Shown: one piece after another, positions 1-8,429 of the stretch
Layout: each line of letters begins with the position of its first letter
Numbering within the stretch: position 1 is the first letter of the stretch
NCBI GenBank assembly: GCA_937959265.1
Contig: CALGMA010000026.1
Coordinates: forward strand, 53,369 to 117,368
Direction: 5' to 3'
Source: an uncultured Anaerolineae bacterium
GTDB lineage: Bacteria > Chloroflexota > Anaerolineae > J036 > Brachytrichaceae
Length of the DNA: 64,000 nt
Translations under genes and position numbers: made by a program
Notes under the pieces: generated by a model
What the model was told of the DNA's origin: nothing
The model's input: only the letters and a program-made list of their open reading frames with translations
Database searches by the model: none

Positions 1-1407
1 CAGGATGCCCTGCGATTCGATCGCTGTCCGTAAGTCGTGCTGGGCGCGTTCGGCGTAGGCTGCGCCGCGCAGCCGCTTATCGCGCGGTGGCTGCGCCAGC
101 GGCGGCAAGATGCCGAAGTTCGCTTTCATCGGCTGGAAGTGCTTTGGCTCCGCATGCGCGATGTAATGGCATAACGCGCCGAGCATTGTCGTGGGCGGCA
201 GCGTGACCAATGGCTCACCGCGCAGCGCGCGTACGGCGTTGACGCCGGCCAGCAGTCCAGTGGCCGCATTGCCGACGTAGCCCTCTACGCCGACGATTTG
301 GCCCGCGAAGAAAATCGCGCATCGAGCATCGGGGATTGAGCATTGATGGCGTGCGAGACGATCCCCCCGCAATTGCAGCGTGGCGCTCAGCAGCGTGGGG
401 GAGTTGATGAATGTGTTGCGGTGCATTTGGCCATAGCGCACGAACTCGGCGCGTTGCAGGCCGGGGATCATGCGCAGCACGCGGTCCTGCTCGGAGAACC
501 TGAGGTTGGTCTGGAAGCCGACGATATTGTAGAGCGTGCCGGCGACGTTGTCCTGGCGCAGTTGCACCACGGCGAACGGCCGCTTGCCGGTGCGTGGGTC
601 GCGGATGCCCACCGGCCGCATCGGCCCAAAGGCCAACGCATCTTTGCCGCGCCGCGCCATGACCTCGATGGGCAGACAGCCCTCGAAGAAACGCTCGTCG
701 CGCAGCTCGAAGTCGCGCAGAGTCGCTGTCTCAGCCGTCGTCAGCGCCTCGATGAAGGCGTAGTACTCTTCCCGCGTCATCGGGCAATTGATGTAGTCGC
801 CTTCTGCCGGTTGAGGCTCGGGACGCGCGCTGCCGTTCCTACCGCCCTGTGTCTTGCCATAGCGCGAAGCGCGAAAGGCGATGTTGAGGTCAATCGAATC
901 GAGCGTCACGATCGGGGCGATAGCGTCCCAGAAGTAGAGATACTCGCCGCCGCTCAGTCGGGCGATCTCGGCCGCTAACGCATCCGAAGTGAGCGGCCCG
1001 CTGGCGATCACGCTGATGCCCCCTGGAATGCGCGTTGCTTCCTCGCGGATCACTTCGATGAGCGGGTGCGACTCAATGTGGCGGGTCACCTCCAGCGCGA
1101 ATAGTTCGCGGTCTACGGCCAGCGCGCCGCCAGCAGGCACCGCCGCGCGCTCGGCGCATGCCATGATCAACGAGCTGAGCATGCGCATCTCGCGTTTGAG
1201 CAGCCCGGGCGCCTTATCGTCCTGATCGGCGCCCAGTGAATTGCTGCATACGAGCTCGGCCAGATGGCCGGTGGTGTGCGCCGGCGTCATCCTGTGCGGG
1301 CGCATCTCGTACAGCTTGACGCGCACGCCGCGCTGGGCGATCTGCCATGCAGCCTCCGTGCCGGCCAGGCCGCCGCCAATCACAGTGATCCAGTCGGTCT
1401 CGTGCAT
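1..1407 (-). CDS. trmFO: TrmFO, folate-dependent tRNA (uracil-5-)-methyltransferase (3' end cut by window edge)
   Basis: TrmFO makes 5-methyluridine-54 in the tRNA T-loop using methylenetetrahydrofolate and FAD. The minus frame is open for 469 codons and runs off the left edge, so the ORF track missed it. The N-terminus [16 protein letters not shown] carries the FAD-binding glycine motif, followed by YEMRP. Two cysteine motifs typical of the family are present: VCSNS near residue 53, and NCPMTREEY. The segment [14 protein letters not shown] lies near the usual C-terminus, so only a few residues are missing. The start ATG at 1407 lies 11 nt after a TAGAAT hexamer and has no clear Shine-Dalgarno sequence. 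It is divergent from the glycosidase gene with only 38 bp between starts. Identification is firm from motifs and overall layout. Confidence 0.95.
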   Translation of the reverse strand, partial: MHETDWITVIGGGLAGTEAAWQIAQRGVRVKLYEMRPHRMTPAHTTGHLAELVCSNSLGADQDDKAPGLLKREMRMLSSLIMACAERAAVPAGGALAVDRELFALEVTRHIESHPLIEVIREEATRIPGGISVIASGPLTSDALAAEIARLSGGEYLYFWDAIAPIVTLDSIDLNIAFRASRYGKTQGGRNGSARPEPQPAEGDYINCPMTREEYYAFIEALTTAETATLRDFELRDERFFEGCLPIEVMARRGKDALAFGPMRPVGIRDPRTGKRPFAVVQLRQDNVAGTLYNIVGFQTNLRFSEQDRVLRMIPGLQRAEFVRYGQMHRNTFINSPTLLSATLQLRGDRLARHQCSIPDARCAIFFAGQIVGVEGYVGNAATGLLAGVNAVRALRGEPLVTLPPTTMLGALCHYIAHAEPKHFQPMKANFGILPPLAQPPRDKRLRGAAYAERAQHDLRTAIESQGIL

Positions 1408-1445
1408 GGTGCGACGTGATTCTAGCAGCGTAGAATCCCGGCGTC
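1408..1445. promoter_or_regulatory. Compact divergent promoter between trmFO and the glycosidase gene
   Basis: The 38-bp gap contains ATTCTA-GCAGCG-TAGAAT (1419-1436), a perfect inverted repeat. Read outward, each arm is a TAGAAT -10-like hexamer, 11 nt before the trmFO ATG and 9 nt before the glycosidase ATG. No convincing -35 box or Shine-Dalgarno sequence is visible on either side. I infer two back-to-back promoters with almost no leader. The palindrome could instead be a protein-binding site. Confidence 0.5.
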
Positions 1446-2306
1446 ATGCGTGCTTTGGGCGCGATTGGCGCTACAGTGGTCATCGGTCTATCGGTCGCTT
1501 GTAGCGATGCGCCGGCTGCGCCGACGGCGTCGCCGACGATCTTTCCTTCGCCGGTCATCCACCCGACGCAGCCGGCCGTCGTCACCAACACACCGGCGCC
1601 CACGGTAACACCACCTGTTTATGATGGACAGTGGCGCGCCCTCACGTCGGCGATCGAACTTTTGCTGCTGCAAGGCCATAGCAACGGCTTCGACAAGCTG
1701 CTCATCGCAGCGCGCGTGGATTGGCGCCGTGCTGCCCTGCGCGTGTTCTACGATCCACAGATGCCTCGAACGACGCGCGATTGGCAGCGCGCCACCGGTG
1801 CCGATCTCATCATCAACGGTGGATTCTTCGATGAGGCCAATCGCGTCACCGGCCTGCTCATCACCGACGGTCGGGCATTCGGGCGGAGCTATCGCGGCTT
1901 CGGCGGGATGCTTGCGCTGCGCGGTGGCGAACCATCTTTGCAATGGCTGCGCACCCATCCCTACCGTTTCGACCCGGCCATCGAGCAGGCGGTGCAGAGC
2001 TTCCCGATGCTGGTGGTGGATGGGCAACGGGTGGCAGGCATCGGCGATAACGGCCAGCGCAACCGCCGCAGCTTCGTTGCGCTTGACCGCGAAGGCTATG
2101 TGCTACTGGGCGTGACGCAAATGACGCAGTGGACGCTGACGGACTTGGCCGATTTCCTGGCGGCGTCGTCCGAGCTACGCGTCGTGCACGCGCTCAACTT
2201 AGACGGCGGCGGGTCATCCGGCCTGTGGCTGGATGAAGCCCTCGGCGGCCTCTCGATGAACTCGTTCGAGCCGGTGCCAGCAGTGATCGCCATCTTCAGC
2301 CGGTGA
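1446..2306 (+). CDS. Phosphodiester glycosidase (NAGPA-domain) family lipoprotein
   Basis: A 286-aa protein with a lipoprotein signal (LSVAC, lipid-modified Cys about residue 19) and a Thr/Pro-rich linker to about residue 55. The rest matches the phosphodiester glycosidase domain, known from the human uncovering enzyme and from many bacterial surface proteins. Visible motifs are NGGFFDE near residue 125 and LNLDGGGSSGLWL near residue 250, the latter being the family hallmark. It is probably anchored on the outside of the membrane and may act on sugar-phosphodiester linkages of cell-surface polymers; the substrate is unknown. It stands alone, divergent from trmFO and convergent with rsmD. The start is set by the lipoprotein signal and the nearby TAGAAT hexamer. 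Confidence 0.85.
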   Translation: MRALGAIGATVVIGLSVACSDAPAAPTASPTIFPSPVIHPTQPAVVTNTPAPTVTPPVYDGQWRALTSAIELLLLQGHSNGFDKLLIAARVDWRRAALRVFYDPQMPRTTRDWQRATGADLIINGGFFDEANRVTGLLITDGRAFGRSYRGFGGMLALRGGEPSLQWLRTHPYRFDPAIEQAVQSFPMLVVDGQRVAGIGDNGQRNRRSFVALDREGYVLLGVTQMTQWTLTDLADFLAASSELRVVHALNLDGGGSSGLWLDEALGGLSMNSFEPVPAVIAIFSR

Positions 2307-2329
2307 TGGTCGAGCGATGTGGAAGGGCT

Positions 2330-2363
2330 GGATAATAGGCGAAGGCAATGCTTTCGTCTATCC
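2330..2363. repeat. Palindromic element, degenerate copy (family member A)
   Basis: GGATA-ATA-GGCGAAGGC-AAT-GCTTTCGTC-TATCC folds into a hairpin with two G-T pairs and a 3-nt bulge. It lies between the convergent ends of the glycosidase and rsmD genes. The core resembles the cleaner elements at 9287, 28172 and 46430. It could serve as a terminator, although no T-run follows. Confidence 0.5.
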
Positions 2364-2382
2364 AAAGGAGCTTTGTCCGCTT

Positions 2383-2931
2383 CTAGATGCGATCGTAGAA
2401 CAACAGCATCGTTTTGCCGTAACGCCGTTGGTCGCTCAGTTCGAGGTGATCGAGCGTGATCGGGAAGTATTCCTTCGGGTCAAGCTGGACGATGACCGTG
2501 CCGGATTCGCTCAACCAGCCGATGTTCTCGTCAATCGCGATCAGCGCCCGCGACCACAGCCCCTGATACTGCGGTGGGGCAACGAAGATGTAGTCGTAGC
2601 GCGCGTTGGGCCGCGCTTGCAGGTAGTCGAAGGCATCCTGCCGGATCACGCGCGCTTTGGATTCGAGATTTGTGATGCGAAGGTTCTCGCGGATGACTTT
2701 GATGGCCTGCGGCCCGATGTCAATCAGCGTGGCATGTTCTGCCCCGCGGCTAAGCGCCTCGATCGCCACAGCGCCGGTGCCGGCGAACAGGTCCAGCCAG
2801 CGCGAGCCGCACACGTTATCCATCAGGATGTTAAAGATCGCTTGCTTGGCGCGGTCGGTGATGGGGCGGGTCGCGTCGCCCGAAACGGATTTCAGCTTGC
2901 GCCCTTTGGCGCTGCCGGTGTTGACTTGCAT
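2383..2931 (-). CDS. rsmD: 16S rRNA (guanine-966-N2)-methyltransferase RsmD
   Basis: A SAM-dependent enzyme that methylates G966 of 16S rRNA during 30S assembly. The protein (182 aa) begins MQVNTGSAKGRKL, with the typical TRPITDRAKQAIFNIL segment, the SAM-binding motif WLDLFAGTGAVAIEAL and VIRQDAF. I chose ATG 2931 over the longer track start because GGGAGGTGAT lies 9 nt upstream. Motif IV, normally D/N-P-P-Y/F, reads FVAPPQY, so the expected acidic or amide residue is Ala. This may be a lineage variant or may change activity. The gene follows a histidine phosphatase by 63 nt, on the same strand. Confidence 0.88.
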   Translation of the reverse strand: MQVNTGSAKGRKLKSVSGDATRPITDRAKQAIFNILMDNVCGSRWLDLFAGTGAVAIEALSRGAEHATLIDIGPQAIKVIRENLRITNLESKARVIRQDAFDYLQARPNARYDYIFVAPPQYQGLWSRALIAIDENIGWLSESGTVIVQLDPKEYFPITLDHLELSDQRRYGKTMLLFYDRI

Positions 2932-2994
2932 GTGCGCGAAATCACCTCCCAAAACGAACAAGCGATAGGCACGCCGGCCGGTGTGAGATTGGGC

Positions 2995-3522
2995 TCAGCC
3001 GGTCCGCGCCATAGCCGGCGTGAATACCAATTCCAAACGCCAACCGTCATCTGTGCGCTCCGCGCGCCACACGCCGGCCGTCGGCGCAGGATTGCCGTTG
3101 TCGAAGACGAACTGCGATAGATCGAGCGCGCCGTTCGACAGTGTTTGCAGCAGGGCCTTGGTCGGCGAGCCGTGAGTGACGAATCCAACGCGCGTGAACG
3201 AATCGCCCTCGACGCGCGCCAGTAGATCCTGCACACGGGCCTTGACGCTTTCGAAGCTCTCATCGCTGCGGTGCTCGGCCAGCGTCTCTTCGATCTGGAT
3301 GGGGGCCTGCGTGTGCTCCGCAATCAAGCGCGCGGTCTCCTGGGTGCGGTCCAGTGGCGAGACAAACAGCCGCTCCAGATTGCACTGCGACAGGTACAAG
3401 CCGGTCGCGCGAGCTTCCTCGCGTCCGGCCTCGGACAGCGGCGGGCCAGGCGCGCGATCATAGGCTAGGCCGGTATTTGGCTGTGGGTGGGCGTGGCGGA
3501 TGAGATAGAGTGCTTTTAGCAT
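2995..3522 (-). CDS. Histidine phosphatase (phosphoglycerate mutase-like) family protein
   Basis: A 175-aa protein of the histidine phosphatase superfamily, which uses a phospho-His intermediate. The nucleophile motif is LIRHAHPQPN at residues 6-15 and the second catalytic His is in FVTHGSPTK near residue 118. Arg residues in YDRAPGPPLSE and FVSPLDRTQET fit the phosphate pocket. Family members act as sugar phosphatases, alpha-ribazole phosphatases or mutases, and nothing here decides between them. The length fits the short phosphatase branch. It lies upstream of rsmD on the same strand and could be co-transcribed with it. Confidence 0.85.
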   Translation of the reverse strand: MLKALYLIRHAHPQPNTGLAYDRAPGPPLSEAGREEARATGLYLSQCNLERLFVSPLDRTQETARLIAEHTQAPIQIEETLAEHRSDESFESVKARVQDLLARVEGDSFTRVGFVTHGSPTKALLQTLSNGALDLSQFVFDNGNPAPTAGVWRAERTDDGWRLELVFTPAMARTG

Positions 3523-3547
3523 GGTGTTGTGTTGCGTTGCGCGTCGT

Positions 3548-3922
3548 TCATTCGCGGCAGGCCACCAAGGATTCTTTGAGTCGGTTGCCGGCTGCCGGCT
3601 CGTAACAGCGGCAATACTTGGCGCTGGTGTCGAGCAGCGGGCCGCCGCTCCAGCTCAACACGGTCAGTTGCGAGCGGGCGCATTGCACGCCCGGCTGCGG
3701 GCTGTCGGTCGGAGCAGTGTAGAGCCAGCCGATGCCCGCCGGGCCGCGCCGCTCATGGATCATCCAGATGCGCGATTCGCGCAGCGGGTCACCGGCGTTA
3801 ATGTCAATGCCGTCCGTCACGCCGAGGTAATACACAAATCCAAACACGAAGGGTGCCGACAACGACAAGAAAGCGATGATGCCCACTCCGATGCGTTCCA
3901 GCCACAATCTCGTCTTGCTCAT
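3548..3922 (-). CDS. Hypothetical membrane-anchored protein
   Basis: A 124-aa protein that I do not recognise. An N-terminal hydrophobic segment (about residues 10-33, IGVGIIAFLSLSAPFVFGFVYYL) is preceded by positive residues, so it looks like a signal anchor with the rest outside the membrane. Four cysteines in the C-terminal part (VQCARS, YCRCYE, VACRE) could form disulphides or bind a metal. It lies 25 nt upstream of the histidine phosphatase on the same strand and may be first in a small operon with it and rsmD. No Shine-Dalgarno sequence is obvious. Confidence 0.6.
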   Translation of the reverse strand: MSKTRLWLERIGVGIIAFLSLSAPFVFGFVYYLGVTDGIDINAGDPLRESRIWMIHERRGPAGIGWLYTAPTDSPQPGVQCARSQLTVLSWSGGPLLDTSAKYCRCYEPAAGNRLKESLVACRE

Positions 3923-3995
3923 ACTCGCCGATAAGTCAACCAGGACGGGTCGGGCCGCACCAGGCGGTCTGATCCGTTGTGCGAAGATAGGCTAG

Positions 3996-4001
3996 TATAA
4001 T
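3996..4001 (+). promoter_or_regulatory. -10-like TATAAT upstream of tRNA-Leu and tig
   Basis: An exact TATAAT stands in an otherwise GC-rich gap, about 135 bp before tRNA-Leu. No good -35 box lies 16-18 bp upstream. It may start a precursor RNA carrying tRNA-Leu and possibly tig. A 53-codon frame from ATG 4006 runs into the tRNA and is probably not a gene. Confidence 0.4.
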
Positions 4002-4135
4002 CTTGATGCCTTTGGGCACAGTGACGTGGGCGCGTTCGCCAAGGCATAGATCAGGCACGCTGGCTGTCCGGTCGAAGAGTGTGCCAGGAGCGCCGAGCCG
4101 CTCACCGCAGACGCGAATGCACCCCATTCACGCGC

Positions 4136-4217
4136 GGGGACGTGGCGGAACTGGCAGACGCGCATGACTTAGGATCATGTGCCGCAAGGCGTGTGGGTTC
4201 GAGTCCCACCGTCCCCA
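4136..4217 (+). tRNA. tRNA-Leu (anticodon UAG)
   Basis: Acceptor arms GGGGACG (4136-4142) and CGTCCCC (4210-4216) pair fully and are followed by discriminator A. The anticodon stem CATGA/TCATG closes the loop CTTAGGA, giving anticodon TAG for CUA codons. The long variable arm (GTGCCGCAAGGCGT) and GTTCGAGTC T-loop fit a class II leucine tRNA of 82 nt. CCA is not encoded. The tig start codon lies 14 nt downstream. Confidence 0.95.
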
Positions 4218-4231
4218 TCGAAATCAAAACC

Positions 4232-5578
4232 ATGAACTTCCAAGTTGAAACCCTCGATACGCACGAAGTGCGCCTGACCATCACCGTAGATGACGATGTC
4301 GTGAACAAGGCGCGTCACGATGTGGCGCGCGAGCTATCCAAGCAAGTCCGCATCCCCGGCTTCCGCCCTGGTCATGCGCCGATGGCAGCCGTCATCCGCG
4401 CCGTCGGCGGTCAGTCTGTCTTCGATGCTGAAGTCGTGGATCGCGTCGCCCGCGAGGTGTATCCGAAAGCGTTGGATGAGGCCGGCATAGACCCATATGG
4501 CCCTGGCCAGATCGAGGAGGTGAAGCAATCGCCTTACCAATTGGTCGCACGTGTGCCACTCGAACCGAAGGTGGACCTGAAGGACTACAGATCCATTCGC
4601 CTGCCGGCGCCGTCGGTCGTCGTCACCGATGAGGAAATCGAGCAGCAGCTCCAGTTCATCCGCGAGGAGAACGCCATCGTGCAACTGGCCGAACGGCCGG
4701 CAGAGATGGGTGACCTGGTCGAGGTGAGCGTGGTGGGCAAACTGCATGGCAGCAATGAAGAGATGCTCCACTTACAGCCGAGGCGCGGCATGGTGCTCGA
4801 CGCGGATCGCGAAGCGTTGCCCGGGCTGTCGGCCCTCATCGTTGGGATGAGCGCTGGCGAACACAAGGACGCGACGCTGACCTTGCCGGATGACTTCGAT
4901 GAAGAATCGCTGCGCGGCAAGCAGCTCGATGTTGCGATTGATGTGCAGCGGGTGAGCAGCCGGACGCTCCCCGACATCAACGACGAACTCGCCCAGGCAG
5001 CCAGCACCTTTTCGACCCTGGCCGAGCTGCGCGAGGACTTGCGTCACCGGCTGATCGAATACAAGCAGCGCCAGGCCGATCAGGAATTCGCGATGCAGGC
5101 GCTCAATGCGTTCGCCGCGCTGGCCGAGGTGCACTATCCGCCCGCGTTCGTCGAGGACCGGCTGAACGATTTGCTGCAGGACTTCAAAGACGACGTCCGC
5201 CAGACTGAAGGGCTGCCGTTCGAAGAGTGGCTGAAGGTGCAAGGCAAGACCGAGCAGCAAGTCCGCGAGGAGCTGCGACCCATTGCCGAGCAGCGCGGCC
5301 GGCGCGGCCTGGTGATGCGCGAGCTGGCGCGCGCCGAGGGCCTGAACGTGAGCGAGGAGGAGATCGCTGCCGAAGTCGAGCTGACTGCCCGGCGCTACGG
5401 CAGCCGCCAGGTCGAGGTGCGCAAGGTGCTGGCCCAAGAAGACACGCGCAGCGCCATCAAGAACAACATTCTCTCGAGCAAGGTGCTCGACTGGATGATG
5501 CGGATCGCCAAGGGCGAGCTGGCGGCTGAACCGGTCGGCCAGCCGGCCGAGCCGGCGACTGAACCGTCAGCTGCCTGA
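4232..5578 (+). CDS. tig: Trigger factor, ribosome-associated chaperone and prolyl isomerase
   Basis: Trigger factor binds the ribosome exit tunnel and shields nascent chains. The 448-aa product has the N-terminal ribosome-binding domain with the signature GFRPGHAP near residue 45. The middle FKBP-like domain runs from about GDLVEVSVVGKL to LTLPDDFDEESLRG, and the long helical C-terminal chaperone domain follows. It ends in an Ala/Pro/Glu-rich tail. The ORF track start at 4079 reads through tRNA-Leu and is wrong; ATG 4232 (MNFQVETLDTHEV) begins at the normal family position. It is followed by clpP, a classical arrangement, but clpX is not next in this window. Confidence 0.95.
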   Translation: MNFQVETLDTHEVRLTITVDDDVVNKARHDVARELSKQVRIPGFRPGHAPMAAVIRAVGGQSVFDAEVVDRVAREVYPKALDEAGIDPYGPGQIEEVKQSPYQLVARVPLEPKVDLKDYRSIRLPAPSVVVTDEEIEQQLQFIREENAIVQLAERPAEMGDLVEVSVVGKLHGSNEEMLHLQPRRGMVLDADREALPGLSALIVGMSAGEHKDATLTLPDDFDEESLRGKQLDVAIDVQRVSSRTLPDINDELAQAASTFSTLAELREDLRHRLIEYKQRQADQEFAMQALNAFAALAEVHYPPAFVEDRLNDLLQDFKDDVRQTEGLPFEEWLKVQGKTEQQVREELRPIAEQRGRRGLVMRELARAEGLNVSEEEIAAEVELTARRYGSRQVEVRKVLAQEDTRSAIKNNILSSKVLDWMMRIAKGELAAEPVGQPAEPATEPSAA

Positions 5579-5695
5579 TCACCAATGTTCAGCTAACAAT
5601 GGCGCGATAGTAATGGTGGATCAGTTAAACGCGAAGAGTTTCATTTGAGCCATCCAGCAGCGCTTTCGCGCGGATGGCTACAGAGGGGCAAGTCC

Positions 5696-6388
5696 ATGGT
5701 TCCAATCTATTCCCAGGCACAGTTCGACGCGATCAAGAGCGTCATCCCGATGGTGATCGAGACCAACGGGCGCGGCGAGCGCGCGTACGACATCTACTCG
5801 CTGTTGTTGAAGGAGCGTATCGTCTTCCTCGGCACGCCGATCAACGACCAGGTGGCCAACCTGATCGTGGCGCAGTTGCTCTTCCTGGAGCGGGAGGACA
5901 ACGAGAAGGACATCCAGTTCTTCATCAACTCACCGGGAGGCTCGGTCTATGCCGGCATGGCCATCTACGACACGATGCAGATGATCTCGGCGCCGGTAGC
6001 CACATTCGCCGTCGGCCTGACGGCCAGCTTTGGTACACTGTTGCTCTTGGCCGGCACCAAGGGTAAGCGCTACGCTTTGCCCAACGCCACCATTCACATG
6101 CATCAGCCGCTTGGCGGCGCCCAAGGTCAGGCGTCCGATATCGAGATTCAAGCGCGCGAGATCCTGCGCATCAAGGACACGATCAACAAGATCATCATGC
6201 GCCACACAAACATGACCGAGGAGCAAGTGATCCGCTATACCGACCGCGATGTGTATTTCACGCCGGAGCAGGCCAAAGAGCTAGGCGTGATTGACGCCAT
6301 CGCCGAACTTAACCCCAGCAAAGTGGCGTTGCTCGGCCAGCCGAAAGTAGAGGCGTTGCCGGCAGCCGATCAGATTCACAAGGTCTGA
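5696..6388 (+). CDS. clpP: ATP-dependent Clp protease proteolytic subunit ClpP
   Basis: ClpP forms the double heptameric peptidase chamber used by ClpX or ClpC unfoldases. The 230-aa product contains [17 protein letters not shown], the catalytic Ser in GLTASFG (about residue 101), the His in IHMHQP (about 126) and the Asp in TDRDVYF (about 175). The Ser motif lacks the common Met after Ser (SFG instead of SMG), a mild variation. I chose ATG 5696 rather than the track's TTG 5645 because GAGGGG lies just upstream and the protein then starts in the usual place. A strong terminator follows, so the tig-clpP unit ends here. Confidence 0.95.
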   Translation: MVPIYSQAQFDAIKSVIPMVIETNGRGERAYDIYSLLLKERIVFLGTPINDQVANLIVAQLLFLEREDNEKDIQFFINSPGGSVYAGMAIYDTMQMISAPVATFAVGLTASFGTLLLLAGTKGKRYALPNATIHMHQPLGGAQGQASDIEIQAREILRIKDTINKIIMRHTNMTEEQVIRYTDRDVYFTPEQAKELGVIDAIAELNPSKVALLGQPKVEALPAADQIHKV

Positions 6389-6401
6389 CCTGCGCGGATG
6401 A

Positions 6402-6435
6402 AGAGCCGGTTCTCGAAGCAGACCGGCTCTTTTTT
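6402..6435 (+). terminator. Rho-independent terminator after clpP
   Basis: AGAGCCGGT (6402-6410) pairs with ACCGGCTCT (6422-6430) around an 11-nt loop and is followed directly by TTTTT. It ends the tig-clpP unit and separates it from the solute-binding lipoprotein gene. Confidence 0.9.
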
Positions 6436-6526
6436 GTGTGGCGAGTGGGGGGAAGGGTGTGATATGGCACATGACACACAACGCGCCTCTTGCCTCACGC
6501 CCGCCGAACTAGACGCCGCATCGCCT

Positions 6527-8344
6527 ATGGCCTCAATCGAATCCAGGCCGATTCGCCTACTCGAATTAGTTGCCTGTGTTTTCGTGCTCGTTCTGACTGC
6601 CTGCTCGCCCGAACCGGCCCCGCCGGAGATTCCCGACGCCACGCCGCAGATTCGGTTGACGATCTTCGCGCCGACGGAAACACCGCTTCCCACGGCGACG
6701 CCGCAGCCTACCGACACACCGATGCCGCCTCAGCCAGTCCGCCTTCTCTTTGCCGGCGCGATTGACACGCTGCACCCCTTCTATGCCACATCGGCCGGTG
6801 CGCGCGACGTGCTGGGCGCGCTGTTCATTGGCTGCGTCGGTCAAGATGAGCAGAGCGCGCCGGTTGCGTTGGGATGTGAGCAAACGCCCACCGCAGAAAA
6901 CGGCGGCGCGATTTTCATCGGCGAAGGGTTGGATCGCCATTTGCAGGTGACCTTTCGGATCCGACCGGACTGGCGCTGGACTGACGGCGTCCCTGTCAGC
7001 GCGCTGGACGCGGTTTACGCCTGGCAGTTGGTCATGTCGCCGGAGGCCGGCCTGCGCGATCCGCTTGCCCAAAGTGTGTTCTCGATGATTGCGCTTGACG
7101 ACCGAACAGTCGTCGTGAATTTCATGAGCGCAGCACAGGCGCGCGCTGCAGCAGCAGGCGCGCTGCGGGGTGAGGTGCCGTTCGAATATTTCTCGCGGCT
7201 GGGCGACTACGCAGCCTATGCACAACGCGAACGGCCGCTGGCGCCGGCGAACTATTGGGCGGTGCTGCGCTGGTTGCCCGCGCACCTGTTGCGCGATGTG
7301 TCCTCGATGGAACAACGCAGCAGTGCGTTCGCTGCACGGCCGGTCGGCGACGGCGCCTATGAGATTGCTGACGTTGGTGAGAGCCGCATCGTGCTGCGGC
7401 CGTCGGCGCGGCCGTTCCCGATCGGTGCACCCGGCGTAGCCGGCATCGAGTTCGTCGCAGGTGGTCCGGCGACGCTGGTTCAAGGCAGTGCGCCGTTCGT
7501 CTCGCTCGAGCCGCTGCCCGACCGCGCGGCCGCGGGCGATGTGACCGCGATCAGTTATCCCGCCGGCCTCGAGCAACTGGTGTTCAACGTGGACCGCTTC
7601 CCGTTCGATGATGTGCGCGTGCGTCAGGCGGTGGCGCATGCGATTGACCGCGCGGCGCTGGTTGGCGACACACGTTCGGCTGTGCCTGCTCGCTCGGCGC
7701 TGTCGTACGATCCGGCTCGCTCACGCGCGCTGTTGGCCGAGGCCGGCTGGGTATGCAATACCTGGCCCTGCCGCAAGACATTCACGGACGCGAACGGGGC
7801 GGTTGTCACCCGCACGCTCGAATTCAAGCTGACCACGACCGAGCGCGAGCCGCGCAATACCATCGCGCAAATCATTCAAAAGCAATTAGCGGCAGTCGGC
7901 TTCGGGGTAGATATCGAGATCGTGTTCGGGCTTGGCCGTGAAAGCAAGATGTTTGCGCCTTATGAAGCAGGGGGGATCTTGCTCACGCGCAATTTCGATG
8001 CCGCGCTGTATCAGACGATCGCGCCAACTGCACTGGGCGGGCAATTCGGCTGTGCCAGTATCCCGACCCGCGATGCGCATGACTTCTCCAAAGGCAACGC
8101 CGGCGGTTTCTGCGACGAGGCTGTGGAGCGGTTGATCGCCGAAGCAGAAGACGGCGAATCCGTGATTTCGCCGCGCGCGCGGGAAAGAGCCTTTGCGCAG
8201 GCAGAGGCGGCAATCCAGCAGGCTGCGCCGTTCGTCCCGCTCTACGCGCCGAAGCGCGAGGCGTGGTCGCGTGGCGTGGCCGGCGTGCGGCCGTCGCCGT
8301 ATGTGCCGATTACGTGGAACGCCTGGGAGTGGCGTGCGCGCTGA
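6527..8344 (+). CDS. ABC transporter substrate-binding lipoprotein (peptide/nickel type, SBP family 5), orphan
   Basis: A family 5 solute-binding protein of 605 aa, the class that binds peptides or other small molecules for Opp/Dpp importers. ATG 6527 starts a lipoprotein signal (FVLVLTAC), followed by a Pro/Thr-rich linker. The track start at 6398 lies inside the clpP terminator and is rejected. Family features are FRIRPDWRWTDGVPVSALDAVYAWQ near residue 145, then VRQAVAHAIDRAALVGD, RALLAEAGW and the C-terminal QQAAPFVPLYAPKR. No permease or ATPase gene is adjacent, so it either serves a distant transporter or acts alone. Its ligand cannot be told from sequence. Confidence 0.85.
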   Translation: MASIESRPIRLLELVACVFVLVLTACSPEPAPPEIPDATPQIRLTIFAPTETPLPTATPQPTDTPMPPQPVRLLFAGAIDTLHPFYATSAGARDVLGALFIGCVGQDEQSAPVALGCEQTPTAENGGAIFIGEGLDRHLQVTFRIRPDWRWTDGVPVSALDAVYAWQLVMSPEAGLRDPLAQSVFSMIALDDRTVVVNFMSAAQARAAAAGALRGEVPFEYFSRLGDYAAYAQRERPLAPANYWAVLRWLPAHLLRDVSSMEQRSSAFAARPVGDGAYEIADVGESRIVLRPSARPFPIGAPGVAGIEFVAGGPATLVQGSAPFVSLEPLPDRAAAGDVTAISYPAGLEQLVFNVDRFPFDDVRVRQAVAHAIDRAALVGDTRSAVPARSALSYDPARSRALLAEAGWVCNTWPCRKTFTDANGAVVTRTLEFKLTTTEREPRNTIAQIIQKQLAAVGFGVDIEIVFGLGRESKMFAPYEAGGILLTRNFDAALYQTIAPTALGGQFGCASIPTRDAHDFSKGNAGGFCDEAVERLIAEAEDGESVISPRARERAFAQAEAAIQQAAPFVPLYAPKREAWSRGVAGVRPSPYVPITWNAWEWRAR

Positions 8345-8429
8345 GCAGGCTGACCCGTGCCGGCAACAGCAGTAGGGGAGAGATTGTCCCTTGAGAGGCC
8401 CCCGGCGCGTCTTTGTGCCTTCGGGTGAC

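Noticed and set aside
4006-4170. Possible 53-codon leaderless ORF just after TATAAT at 3996
   Set aside because: It runs into tRNA-Leu, has Arg/Pro-rich composition and the hexamer is only 4 nt from the ATG, too close for the usual spacing.
4079-4231. N-terminal extension of the trigger factor ORF
   Set aside because: It reads through tRNA-Leu, and the family start MNFQVETL lies at 4232.
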